Assembly (NCBI RefSeq): GCF_000374065.1
Contig: NZ_KB893245.1
Location: forward strand, 1 to 64,000
Source of the DNA: Spirosoma luteum DSM 19990
Lineage (GTDB): Bacteria; Bacteroidota; Bacteroidia; Cytophagales; Spirosomataceae
Reading direction: 5' to 3'
Length of the DNA stretch: 64,000 bases
Shown: positions 24,692-33,781 of the stretch, one piece after another
Numbering within the stretch: the stretch's first letter is position 1
Layout of the letters: each line of letters begins with the position of its first letter
The notes under the pieces: model-generated
Databases searched by the model: none
The model's input: the letters and a program-made list of their open reading frames with translations, nothing else
What the model was told of the DNA's origin: nothing
Program-made: the position numbers and the translations under genes

Positions 24692-25372
24692 TCACAACAA
24701 TTTCATCGTCTCGTAATCGCCAATGTGTTTCAGGTACAGGAAATGGATTAGTAATCCATTCACGTTCGTAACGAGTTTATGGGCTTCCGGCAGCGTGGCC
24801 ACCACACTGGTGATGCGCTCATATTCGGATTGATTGCCCATGTTTTTGAGATGAAAGGCCATAATCTCATCGCGGGTCATTTCGCGCTCGATGAAGAAAA
24901 AATGCATGCCCTCATCGCTGGTGCCGGTACTTGGAAACCAGACGTGCGGGTTTAACTTCGTTAATTCATCTGCGGTGACTACCAGCCCAATTTCCTCCCC
25001 GATTTCACGGGCGGCTACATCAATAGGTGCATCACTGGCATCCACCATCCCGGCTGGGTGTTCGTAGGTTTGAGAGCCATCGGCAATACGACGTTGCTTT
25101 ACCAAGACTACAAATTTCTCACGGGTGTCTTTATCAATCAGGCAAACCAGCATACTCGCTGCGTGGCCTTTTAAAAACAGCGCAGGAGGTATTTTGTCAC
25201 CTTCGGGCGTGTCGGCATCGACTTCCAACATGGCAAACAGCACTTCGCCATTATGCCTGCGCCGAATGTAAAAATCTTTAATATCGTTAATTTTCAACCC
25301 ATTGGCTTCGGCCTGACTTTTCCAATAACGAAATTTGTGAGCGTCCTCAAGCGCTTCCTGTTGCTTACTCAT
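24692..25372 (-). CDS. NUDIX hydrolase
   Basis: 226 residues from the ATG at 25372 (MSKQQEALEDAHKFRYWKSQ); upstream ATGs at 25405 and 25423 lie in a terminator hairpin and are less likely. The 23-residue Nudix box is GMVDASDAPIDVAAREIGEEIGL (shown as G, D at 7, REIGEE, G, L); position 7 is Asp instead of the usual Glu, while the metal-binding REuxEE core is intact. The N-terminal extension and Thr/Gly pattern resemble ADP-sugar pyrophosphatases, but the substrate is not certain. Confidence 0.85.
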   Translation of the reverse strand: MSKQQEALEDAHKFRYWKSQAEANGLKINDIKDFYIRRRHNGEVLFAMLEVDADTPEGDKIPPALFLKGHAASMLVCLIDKDTREKFVVLVKQRRIADGSQTYEHPAGMVDASDAPIDVAAREIGEEIGLVVTADELTKLNPHVWFPSTGTSDEGMHFFFIEREMTRDEIMAFHLKNMGNQSEYERITSVVATLPEAHKLVTNVNGLLIHFLYLKHIGDYETMKLL

Positions 25373-25398
25373 ACGGTCAATGTCGTAGAAATAGAAAA

Positions 25399-25433
25399 AC
25401 GTCATCAGATGGCAGTTGACCATCTGATGACGT
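25399..25433 (-). terminator. Intrinsic terminator before the Nudix gene
   Basis: A 14-bp perfect stem (25399-25412 with 25420-25433) with a seven-base loop; on the minus strand it is followed by TTTTTCTATTTC. It ends the transcript of the secreted-protein gene (25468-26130) only 27 bases before the Nudix start codon. Confidence 0.8.
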
Positions 25434-25467
25434 AAAGGTACTTTGCAGAACGATTGTAAGGGCCTGC

Positions 25468-26130
25468 TTACTTCATTTTCAGTCTCACTAGGCCGTCAGT
25501 AATAACAATCGTATCTTCTTTCGCCTGCTTTTTATAGCCGTTCCCTTCGGGGTGAATGTCGGAATCGTAGCCCGAGGCTTTAGTGATGACTTTATCTTCC
25601 ATTTTATTCATCAGTCGCCCCATGCCGCCAAAAACCGTTGCCGCAGCTTTCTCTTTCCAGTAACTACCTGCCAATTTTGTATTGAAGGTTGCTTCCAGGA
25701 ATCCGTCAGCTCCCAGTTGAACCTCCACCGTTTCGCTCGCATTCGTTGACTTCCCAACGTGATATTCCATCCGGGGCTCGCGGGTTTCTTCAACGTACTT
25801 AATCGTGGCAACCCCTTTGTATTGGCCTGCCATATCCGTGTACCGCTTTCGGTTTTCTTTCGTATCAGGCTTGTCGGCATCCACAACCAGGTATGTGCCG
25901 GGCTCAACGATGTCCTGATTGGTATAGTTGCCCAGCCATATACGGAGCGATTTGTCGGGCTTGATGGTATTGGCCGTTATCCACCAGAACTGGCCAATAC
26001 GTACCCGGCGGGGTTGGGTTGTAAATTCTTTCCCGTCAATCTGTGCTTTTAATGTGTTATCGTTCGCAATCTGCCCGAAGGCACTGGAAGCCGTTAGGAA
26101 CAGCGTGACTAGTAGATGGCTTTTGTTCAT
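25468..26130 (-). CDS. Secreted protein of unknown function
   Basis: 220 residues from the ATG at 26130 (MNKSHLLVTLFLTASSAFGQ), which gives a clean signal peptide; a longer frame runs to 26226. The mature part looks mainly beta-stranded (KSLRIWLGNYTNQDIVEPGTYLVVD) with a central DADKPDTKENRKRYTDMAG and a C-terminal ITDGLVRLKMK. I do not recognise a family. It lies downstream of the S9 peptidase on the same strand (95-base gap) and may share its transcript, which ends at 25399. Confidence 0.7.
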   Translation of the reverse strand: MNKSHLLVTLFLTASSAFGQIANDNTLKAQIDGKEFTTQPRRVRIGQFWWITANTIKPDKSLRIWLGNYTNQDIVEPGTYLVVDADKPDTKENRKRYTDMAGQYKGVATIKYVEETREPRMEYHVGKSTNASETVEVQLGADGFLEATFNTKLAGSYWKEKAAATVFGGMGRLMNKMEDKVITKASGYDSDIHPEGNGYKKQAKEDTIVITDGLVRLKMK

Positions 26131-26225
26131 GAGGATAAAGTGGGTTTGTTTCTGAGCAAAGAAACCAAATTTGCCCTGTGATACACCGCTAAATTGAGTA
26201 TGCGGTAACAAAGCCACTGCATCCA

Positions 26226-28469
26226 TTATTTCTGCGTCAAGCCCTGGGCATCGGGGCCAATGTAGCGTTCAAAGAATTCATAAATACGCAGTAGCCGGTC
26301 TATTCGCTGCCGAACATCACCAGACCGGCTCAGTTCGTGCGTGGCGCCGGGCATACGGACGTACTCAACCGGGCGGCCCAGAATCTTCAGGCTTTTGTAC
26401 AGCATTTCGCTCTGCGACACACCCGTTCGGAGGTCATTTTCGCCGTGCTTGATGAGCAGGGGTGTATGAATATTTTCGACGAACGTATAGGGGGAGTTAC
26501 TGTCCAGCACCTTTTTGGCTTCGGGCTGCCAGGGATAACCCCCAAAATAATTTGGTACTAACCGCCAGGCGTTGGCTTCACCCATAAACGTAGTCAGGTC
26601 ATAAACGCCCCGTTGGGCAAAAGCGGCTTTGAAGCGGTTATCGTGCCCAACAATCCAGGCCGTAAGATACCCCGCATACGAACCGCCCGTAATCACCTGT
26701 CGGCTGGTATCGACCCAGGCTTCCCTAGCGGCATCGGTTGTTGCGGCCAGCACATCTTCCGTTGGACCGGTACCCCAATCCTTCATGTTTGCCCGCTGGA
26801 AATTGATGCCGTACCCACCAGACCCACGCGGATTGGTATAAACGATGCCATAGCCCTGGCTGCACATATACTGAAATTCATGCCACATGGATGGTTCGCC
26901 CGGGCCCCACATGGCCGTTGGGCCACCGTGCATATTAAGAAGCAGCGGGTATTTTTTCGACGCGTCGAAAAAGGCAGGTTTCATAATCCAGTAGTCAATC
27001 GTCTGTCCGATGGAGTTTTTGTAGGTTCGCTTTGTTGGAAAACTTAACTGACGTTGCGCTACCCAGTCATTATGATTACTCAGTTTAACCTGTGTTTTAG
27101 CGACACCATCGGCCCGATATAGCTCCGACGGGTTAGCTACTTCCGTTTTGGCAAAAATAAGCTGATTGCCCTGCACATCGAAATTGGTGATGCCGCTCTC
27201 TATGTCGGTTAACTGCGTAACTTGTTTTGTAGCCGGGTCAAGTCGATACAGCGGAATGCCACCGTTTGATGAGGCTGTAAAATAAACGACGTAATTCGTT
27301 GTCGCTTTTTTCCCTTTCGTAGCCGATGGAACGGTTGCCCAGGTGAAATTGCCAGCTGCCCGGTCAAATGTAATGGGGGTTATGTTCGATACGGTTGAGC
27401 CGTTTAGTGTCGCTACCGTAATCTGGGGATAATTGACGCCAGAGGAGGGACTAACGAAAAATATGAGCTGTTTGCCATCGGGTGATATCTCCGGTGAGCC
27501 ATAACTTTTACCCGTTTCTCCCAGGACTATCGTTCGTTTTCCTGAACCGTCTGATGGAATAAATTGAATGGCATTGTCCTGTTCCCGGTCGGGGTGGGTA
27601 AGCGAATCGCGGTCGGTTACGGCCAGCAAGCCCTTACCATCGGGGAGCCAGGTCGCTGCGACAAAAGACCCGTACCCACGGGTAAGGGGTTTCGGGGTTG
27701 CGGGCGTTGCGGCACTCTCTGGCACATCGATACTGTACAGATGTGTAAACGAGGGGTCTGGTTCGGTAGTCGCTTCGCCCTGAAGGTTAAGCCGATTGAT
27801 AACTTTGGCCTTTTTATCCGTAACATCTTTAGCCAGATACGCCCGAATTTCGGCCAGTGACCCATCTGGATTGGGTTTTGTTTTTTTGTCCGGTTTAATA
27901 AAATCATTGCCGGTAAAGCCTGGCTTCTCCAGCGACCAGGATGGCCCACCTTTTCCCGGATTCAGCAGGGAGTCCGTCATCATCTGCGCCATCGTTACGG
28001 GGCTGGAAAACGCAATCCGCTTCCCATCCGGAGACCAGAGCGGTCCAGAAGCACCGTATTCACTATTGGTCAGTTGCCAGGCTTCGCCCCCATCCAGCGG
28101 CATGATAAATACCTGATTTTTTCCTTTTACCGTTCGCACAAACGCAATGCGCTTCCCATCGGGTGACCAGGTTGGCTGCCGGGCCGATTCTGCGCCGTGC
28201 GTTAATGCCCGGGTGTCGCCGGGTTTTAGTCCTGTCAGGTAAATGTGGGTTTTGTACTCGTAATCATTGGGCTGGCTATCGCTTTTTTTGTCGGGGTTGG
28301 CAGCCTCAATCGTTGTGAGTGTGTACAGGGCGCGTTGCCCGTCGGGAGCCAGTTCAATACCACCGACCTGTTTGATTTTGGTCAGGTCGGTAACCGTAAC
28401 TTTTGACTTTGTCTGGGCGCAAACAATCTGCGCCGTCAGGGCGATGAAGAGTAACGTATGTTTCAGCAT
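26226..28469 (-). CDS. S9 family peptidase (acylaminoacyl-/dipeptidyl-peptidase type), exported
   Basis: 747 residues. Signal peptide to about residue 18 (LLFIALTAQIVCAQ). A TolB/WD40-like beta-propeller with repeats such as PTWSPDGKRIAFVR and PLWSPDGKRIAFSS fills the first ~480 residues, then an alpha/beta-hydrolase catalytic domain with Ser597 (GGSYAGY), Asp679 (HGENDLRTG) and His711 (GATHEL). It trims oligopeptides in the periplasm. It sits upstream of the secreted protein and downstream of a DinB gene, close to the S46 peptidase, which suggests a peptide-use locus. Confidence 0.93.
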   Translation of the reverse strand: MLKHTLLFIALTAQIVCAQTKSKVTVTDLTKIKQVGGIELAPDGQRALYTLTTIEAANPDKKSDSQPNDYEYKTHIYLTGLKPGDTRALTHGAESARQPTWSPDGKRIAFVRTVKGKNQVFIMPLDGGEAWQLTNSEYGASGPLWSPDGKRIAFSSPVTMAQMMTDSLLNPGKGGPSWSLEKPGFTGNDFIKPDKKTKPNPDGSLAEIRAYLAKDVTDKKAKVINRLNLQGEATTEPDPSFTHLYSIDVPESAATPATPKPLTRGYGSFVAATWLPDGKGLLAVTDRDSLTHPDREQDNAIQFIPSDGSGKRTIVLGETGKSYGSPEISPDGKQLIFFVSPSSGVNYPQITVATLNGSTVSNITPITFDRAAGNFTWATVPSATKGKKATTNYVVYFTASSNGGIPLYRLDPATKQVTQLTDIESGITNFDVQGNQLIFAKTEVANPSELYRADGVAKTQVKLSNHNDWVAQRQLSFPTKRTYKNSIGQTIDYWIMKPAFFDASKKYPLLLNMHGGPTAMWGPGEPSMWHEFQYMCSQGYGIVYTNPRGSGGYGINFQRANMKDWGTGPTEDVLAATTDAAREAWVDTSRQVITGGSYAGYLTAWIVGHDNRFKAAFAQRGVYDLTTFMGEANAWRLVPNYFGGYPWQPEAKKVLDSNSPYTFVENIHTPLLIKHGENDLRTGVSQSEMLYKSLKILGRPVEYVRMPGATHELSRSGDVRQRIDRLLRIYEFFERYIGPDAQGLTQK

Positions 28470-28511
28470 GAAGTAGTCTGGTGATGTAGTAATATGGTCC
28501 GGGGTAGGCTG

Positions 28512-29033
28512 CTACGAAAGCAGCGGCAGGTAACGTTCACGAATGATTTTGGCGTGGTGGCGGGCATGGCCAACCAGTACAAAACCCAGCGCCAGCACGG
28601 AAATGTTCTGATGGAAACAAACGCCCGTTCGCAGTAGCATCTCATTATCGAAGCTATTGAAAAGCAGGATACTTGACTGCCGTACGGCGGCAAACTCGGC
28701 GTATAAGTCAGCTATTGTCCGGCGGGTGGCGTGGGCCGTTTGGCCAAACATCTCTTCATCGTAACCGGGCAGTTCTGTTTTATCATTCCGGGCGAAGCGT
28801 AATGCCCGATACCCCATAATGCGCTCGTTATCAATCACGTGCTGTAGGATATCCTTCACCATCCACTTGTTGGGCGCGTACCGAAGGTCACCAATGGCTT
28901 CGAGGGTCGACGCGGGAATGTATTGATCGAAGGTGGGCGTCTGCCGCAACGCATCCATGAGGAATACGTTATCGACCTGATTGATATATCGGTCGAAAAA
29001 TTGCGGCATAACCGGAATTTCGGATTTGGTCAT
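28512..29033 (-). CDS. DinB family protein (putative metal-dependent hydrolase/transferase)
   Basis: 173 residues, four-helix bundle of the DinB/YfiT superfamily. Metal-ligand-type histidines: His66 region in KDILQHVIDNE and a C-terminal GHARHHAKII. The family includes mycothiol- and bacillithiol-dependent transferases; a specific reaction cannot be assigned. On the same strand as, and 43 bases upstream of, the S9 peptidase. Confidence 0.82.
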   Translation of the reverse strand: MTKSEIPVMPQFFDRYINQVDNVFLMDALRQTPTFDQYIPASTLEAIGDLRYAPNKWMVKDILQHVIDNERIMGYRALRFARNDKTELPGYDEEMFGQTAHATRRTIADLYAEFAAVRQSSILLFNSFDNEMLLRTGVCFHQNISVLALGFVLVGHARHHAKIIRERYLPLLS

Positions 29034-29064
29034 TTTTGTTTTGTTTGATGTTCGACATTTATGC

Positions 29065-29118
29065 TTTGTCGTTGCGCAAAGCGGTATTCAACTTAGCCTA
29101 AACCGCATCAACGACAAA
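29065..29118 (-). terminator. Nested inverted repeat between S46 peptidase and DinB gene
   Basis: TTTGTCGTTG (29065-29074) pairs with CAACGACAAA (29109-29118) and inside it GCGGT (29081-29085) with ACCGC (29102-29106), giving a two-part stem just after the S46 stop codon in the minus direction. No T-run follows, so termination is likely but not proved. Confidence 0.5.
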
Positions 29119-29126
29119 CCACAAAC

Positions 29127-31235
29127 CTATTTCTTCACCCCCACCAACTCATTGACCAGTCGGTCGGCTTTGTAAATATACCGCATGGCAGCAATGATTC
29201 CGCCAGCGTGAACGGAGATGGTTCGATTCTTATCGGGAACAAAAATGAACTCTCCAGGCAAACTTTCCATGTTGCCATCGAACGCTAAACCAACTGCCTC
29301 CAGCTTTTTATTGATCATTGGACTGCCCGAATTGCCACCAATAATATCGTTGGAAGAAATGAAGCACATCGGCTCTTTCAACAAAGCCATCGGCGGGTTT
29401 TTCCAGCGGGCGGGCAGGCTCCAGGGAAATTTATCATTGAACGAGTAATTCCGATCGTATAAACCAGCGAAAGTCGTCTTGATGGGCGCTACCGTGCCAT
29501 TGTAGGCGTACGATTTCACCACACCATCGTTGATTCGAAGCGAGAATGTAGCATCCGGGGGGACGGCTGTTCCGTATACATCATATAACATCCGGCCCAG
29601 CTGCCCGCGCAAAACTTCCTGTTTCTGGCTCAGTTGCCGGGCCTGACGGGCAGCGGTCAAGTAACGGGGGAAACCGATTTTGGCCAGTGCCAGCATGGGG
29701 TCGTTCGATGCACTGGCGGCATTAGGACGAGTGGTTAGCTCGCCTATGAAAGCAGGGTCGGTAAGCTTTGTATTTTTGACCAGATAAGCAGCCGCTTCTT
29801 TCGGTGTCCGGGATTTCCCATCCGGACCTGTTAACGCTGCTTTCACATAGGGGTCATCATTGCCAAGGGCCGCCTGGGCTTCAGTTAGATGAGCCGCCAG
29901 GTAGGCTTCCTCTAGCGCCCTGTTCTTTACCGTTGGCGGCACCATGAGCTCTTTAGCACGCTCGGCATCTTCAGGGCGGCTAGCCAGCAGCTCGCTGAAC
30001 TGCGTGGCAACATTGGCGAAGGTCATCAACTCGCCCATTGTTCGTTCGCTGGGGGCGAGGTAATTGGCATCTTTGAAGATAGTTCGTAGCTGCGCCGTGT
30101 TGGCGGCAATCTCATCCCAGGCTTTAAGCTGGTCGGCAGGGAGGCTTTTGGCCTGGGCGGCTGCCTTGAACTGATTCTCGAAAACCGCCTTGCGGGCTAT
30201 CAGACTGGCATCGCGCAAACCCTCCAGTTGACCGCCATAGGCTTTAAGGCTATTCTCGTAGCTAAAAATTTCATTCATCACGCTGTCGCTCTTGGCCGTA
30301 GCATTATAAGCCTGCAAGGCTGCGGAACGGTTTTTCAGGAGTTGAATGGTAGCGGGAGTTTGCAAATCTCGGTCAAATTCCAGTTCAGCTACAGTCTTTA
30401 GTCGTTCGGTATGGCCGGGATTCCCAATAACAAAAATGGGTTCTCCATCGCGAATGCCGTCAGGATTGAATTTAAAAAAGTGCGTTGTCTGCAAAGGCTT
30501 CCCATTGTCATAAACCCGAAAAAATGAGCAGTCGAGGGCATAGCGGGGGTAGGTAAAGTTATCGTAATCACCACCGAAAAAGCCAAGCTGTAGTTCAGGC
30601 ATAAACACCAGTCGTACGTCGGTATAGCGTTTAAATCCGTATAGGGAATATCGGCCACCATTGTAAAAAACGATAGTTTGCAACTCCAGCCCTTTCCAGC
30701 CTTCCTTTTGACCATATTCCTGTTTTACAGCCGCAAAAGCCTGCTCACGGGCTTGCAGTTGGGCCTGTTCGGAGGTGCCACTGTTCATGGCATCCTGTAC
30801 GCGCTTGGTAATATCCTCAATCTTTACCAACTGGTCGACGAACAGCCCATCAACTTTCCGCTCCTCGGTGGGCGTTTTGGCAAAAAAGCCCGTCGCGTTT
30901 AAGTCCTCCCCTTTGCGGGTGACACCAGTACCCGATTCGCGGGCGCAGTGATGGTTCGTCATCACAAGGCCATTAGCCGACACGAAGGAGGCCGAGCAAT
31001 AATCGGCAAAACGCAGAGAAGCCAGCCGGGCCTCGTCGAACCACTTTTCGTCGGCGCTAAAATTGTATGTTTTCTGAAAATAGTCCTTCGGTGGATTGTC
31101 GAACGTCCACATCTTGCCCAAATCGAGCGGTCCTCCTTTGGTGGTATCGGATATTGATTGAGCGGGAGCGACCCCAACTTGTGATGCCAGAAAAGCCCCT
31201 ATCAACAGGATGGCGTGAATTTTCGTAGGACGCAT
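29127..31235 (-). CDS. S46 family dipeptidyl-peptidase, DPP7-like
   Basis: 702 residues from the ATG at 31235 (signal MRPTKIHAILLIGAFLASQVGVAPAQ). Chymotrypsin-like S46 family: catalytic His in TNHHCARES (about residue 80), Asp in the GDYDNFTYPR region and Ser in GGNSGSPMIN near the C-terminus. The substrate-defining stretch reads AFDGNMES; a Gly here is known from DPP7 (hydrophobic P1) while DPP11 has Arg (acidic P1), so DPP7-like specificity is inferred. It releases dipeptides from peptides in the periplasm. Divergent from the gene at 31395. Confidence 0.93.
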   Translation of the reverse strand: MRPTKIHAILLIGAFLASQVGVAPAQSISDTTKGGPLDLGKMWTFDNPPKDYFQKTYNFSADEKWFDEARLASLRFADYCSASFVSANGLVMTNHHCARESGTGVTRKGEDLNATGFFAKTPTEERKVDGLFVDQLVKIEDITKRVQDAMNSGTSEQAQLQAREQAFAAVKQEYGQKEGWKGLELQTIVFYNGGRYSLYGFKRYTDVRLVFMPELQLGFFGGDYDNFTYPRYALDCSFFRVYDNGKPLQTTHFFKFNPDGIRDGEPIFVIGNPGHTERLKTVAELEFDRDLQTPATIQLLKNRSAALQAYNATAKSDSVMNEIFSYENSLKAYGGQLEGLRDASLIARKAVFENQFKAAAQAKSLPADQLKAWDEIAANTAQLRTIFKDANYLAPSERTMGELMTFANVATQFSELLASRPEDAERAKELMVPPTVKNRALEEAYLAAHLTEAQAALGNDDPYVKAALTGPDGKSRTPKEAAAYLVKNTKLTDPAFIGELTTRPNAASASNDPMLALAKIGFPRYLTAARQARQLSQKQEVLRGQLGRMLYDVYGTAVPPDATFSLRINDGVVKSYAYNGTVAPIKTTFAGLYDRNYSFNDKFPWSLPARWKNPPMALLKEPMCFISSNDIIGGNSGSPMINKKLEAVGLAFDGNMESLPGEFIFVPDKNRTISVHAGGIIAAMRYIYKADRLVNELVGVKK

Positions 31236-31394
31236 GAAACAGACAAGATTAGAATGGAACGAATCTAAAACGTGAAAATACGGCAAACGTTTTATCCGTG
31301 CGCCGATAGCCAGGAACTCTACTACTAGAAATATACTTTATCCATCAATTAGTACCTACTTACTTTTTTACCACCAGCACTTACGTAACTTAAT

Positions 31395-32222
31395 ATGAAC
31401 GGTAAACCTCTACTGGTTGCATGGCTATTGTATTGCCTTTGTCATTCTGTATCTGCCCAACAAAGCCTTCCTAACAACACTATAAAACTGGGCAAAATGC
31501 ACGGTGTCTTCTATGTTAACTGGGGCTACAATCGGGATTGGTACACGAAGAGCACGATTCACTTCCAAAATACAACGACGGATAATTATGATTTTACATT
31601 CATCGATGCGAAGGCGCATGACCGGCCTGATTTCCAGGATTTCTATAAAATTACCAGCCTGACAGTTCCACAGTACGACTTGAATATTGGCTATTTTTTT
31701 GATAATAAGTGGGACCTGGGTATCGAAGTCGCCTGGAATCACCTTAAATATATTGTTACCGACAATCAAGTCATCCACGTACAGGGCCAGGTGAGAGGGC
31801 ACCAAATTGATAAAGACACACTGGTAACGCCCGCTTTCGTACATCTACAACATACCAACGGTAATAACTACTTGATGCTGAATCTGATAAAGCGTCAGAA
31901 GCTATGGTATTATAAGAAGTTACGGTTGAGTGCTATTGGCAAAGTAGGGGGTGGCCCACTTATTTCATACACTATATCCAGTATTCTGGGTAACGGTGAT
32001 GAAGGTTATTTTCACTACCACGGCGTAGTAGCGGGAGTAAGTGCGGGATTGAAACTTGACCTGCTCACCTATTTTTTCCTGCAAACGGACCTACAGGGTG
32101 CCTGGGTCAATTATACCAATACTAAACTTGGTGCCGACCATCAGGGATTGGCAACCCATCATTTTTATTCGCTTCAATACAGCCTGGCCTTTGGATTCAA
32201 TTATCCTATCGGAAAACTATAG
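31395..32222 (+). CDS. Putative outer membrane protein of unknown function
   Basis: 275 residues. Signal peptide MNGKPLLVAWLLYCLCHSVSAQ, then a pattern of aromatic-rich alternating segments (GVFYVNWGYNRDWYTKS, YDLNIGYFFDNKWDLGIEVAWNHLKY) ending FGFNYPIGKL, which fits a small outer-membrane barrel. I do not recognise a named family. It is divergent from the S46 peptidase (about 160 bases apart) and its end is 31 bases from the convergent NDH-2 gene, with no hairpin. Confidence 0.65.
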   Translation: MNGKPLLVAWLLYCLCHSVSAQQSLPNNTIKLGKMHGVFYVNWGYNRDWYTKSTIHFQNTTTDNYDFTFIDAKAHDRPDFQDFYKITSLTVPQYDLNIGYFFDNKWDLGIEVAWNHLKYIVTDNQVIHVQGQVRGHQIDKDTLVTPAFVHLQHTNGNNYLMLNLIKRQKLWYYKKLRLSAIGKVGGGPLISYTISSILGNGDEGYFHYHGVVAGVSAGLKLDLLTYFFLQTDLQGAWVNYTNTKLGADHQGLATHHFYSLQYSLAFGFNYPIGKL

Positions 32223-32253
32223 GCAACCGGATTAACTTATCATGAATACCCCC

Positions 32254-33594
32254 TCACGCTATTTCGTTTTGTGCGGCAATCTCTTTACCCACTTTGTCAT
32301 CTACCCGCACGAATGGACGTATAATGAGTCGCGTACTGCGCTGATAGGTGAATAGACGATACATCCAGTTCGTAAATACCGATAGTTTACTACGGAAGCC
32401 TACCAAAAACGAGATATGGACAAACAGCCAGGCCATCCAGGCAATAAATCCGCCGAGGTGAAAATTGCCGGGTAAATCGGCAACGGCCCTACTGCGCCCT
32501 ACAATGGCCAGTGAGCCTTTATCGAAATAGTCGAAGGGCTTGGTTGGCTCGTTTTTCAGCATCCGGCTTAAGTTTTTGGCGAGGTGTTTGCCCTGCTGAA
32601 TAGCGGGTTGCGCTACGCCAGGATGCCCTCTCGGATAATCCGGTAGTTTCATAAGAGCAATGTCGCCAATGGCAAAAATATTGGTTAAGCCCTGAATCTG
32701 ATTGATAGGATCAACCAGGATGCGCCCTTTCTCCACGGCCTCTGCCGGAATACCATCAATGATTGCCCCAGTCACACCCGCACCCCAAACAAGCGTTTGC
32801 GTCCTTATTTGTTCGCCCCCTTTAAACGTCACGGTTTCACCATCGTACGATTCAACCATCGTGTTAAGCTTTATGATAACACCCAGGTCTTCGAGATAAC
32901 GCTGCGCCCGCTTCCCGGACTCGTCCGACATGGGCGGTAAAACCTTGCCCAATCCTTCCACAACATAAATATTCATCCGGCTAAAATCCATACCGGGATA
33001 GTCATTCGGCAGCACATACTTGCGCATTTCTGCCAGTGATCCCGCCATCTCGACACCGGTTGGGCCAGCACCGGCAATGACGAAATTGAGTAAACTCTGT
33101 TGCTCCTCAGGGTCGGTAGTCATACTGGCCTGCTCGAAACACTGCAAAAACTGACTGCGTATATTAAGCGCTTCCGGAATCGTTTTAAGGGGAAAAGCGT
33201 ACTTCTGAATCTGCTCGTTCCCAAAAAAGTTGGTTTTTGAACCCGTTGCTATTATTAGATAATCATAATGCAATTCCCCAATAACGGTGGAAACTATCTT
33301 TGTCTCAGGGTTAATCTTACTTACCCGCACCATGCGGTAGAAGAAATCCTTATACCCATCGAACATTTTCCGGAAAGGCTCGGCAATGGCATCGGGTTCC
33401 AGACCGGCCGTGCCAACCTGATATAGTAATGGCCAAAAACCATTGTAGTTTTGTTTGTCGAAAAGCACTACCTGCACATCCACACCGCGCAGTGCTTTTA
33501 CCAGATTCATGCCACCAAATCCACCCCCAATGATAACGACGCGGGGTTTGGTAGTGTCGGGTATGTTGAGTGAAAGTTTATCGAATTGAAGCAT
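32254..33594 (-). CDS. ndh: Type II NADH dehydrogenase (NAD(P)/FAD-dependent oxidoreductase)
   Basis: 446 residues. FAD-binding GGGFGGMNL near residue 22-30 and the second Rossmann segment IAGAGPTGVEMAGSL near 170, TGSKTNF between them, then IFAIGDIA and a hydrophobic C-terminal region (GFIAWMAWLFVHISFLVGF) followed by a basic amphipathic end typical of membrane-associated NDH-2. It passes electrons from NADH to quinone without proton pumping. Alternative: a related sulfide:quinone-like enzyme, less likely given the C-terminal anchor. It is convergent with 31395-32222. Confidence 0.9.
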   Translation of the reverse strand: MLQFDKLSLNIPDTTKPRVVIIGGGFGGMNLVKALRGVDVQVVLFDKQNYNGFWPLLYQVGTAGLEPDAIAEPFRKMFDGYKDFFYRMVRVSKINPETKIVSTVIGELHYDYLIIATGSKTNFFGNEQIQKYAFPLKTIPEALNIRSQFLQCFEQASMTTDPEEQQSLLNFVIAGAGPTGVEMAGSLAEMRKYVLPNDYPGMDFSRMNIYVVEGLGKVLPPMSDESGKRAQRYLEDLGVIIKLNTMVESYDGETVTFKGGEQIRTQTLVWGAGVTGAIIDGIPAEAVEKGRILVDPINQIQGLTNIFAIGDIALMKLPDYPRGHPGVAQPAIQQGKHLAKNLSRMLKNEPTKPFDYFDKGSLAIVGRSRAVADLPGNFHLGGFIAWMAWLFVHISFLVGFRSKLSVFTNWMYRLFTYQRSTRLIIRPFVRVDDKVGKEIAAQNEIA

Positions 33595-33781
33595 AGTTAT
33601 ACGTGCCTCACGGGCACCGTTAATTCTCAGGTATAGTACCTACTAGTCAGTCGTTTTGTTCAAATTCTAACGTACGAAACAGGCAATGGTTTCGTGATTT
33701 CACCGTTTCGTTATAGGCTTTCTCTTTTAGTAACTGTTTTGGTCCTCTTCGCATTTTACCCGGATACTTATCGCTTACCCC

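Noticed and set aside
32222-32254. Terminator between the outer-membrane gene and ndh
   Set aside because: The 31-base gap has no stem; likewise at 19776-19781 and 11585-11605.
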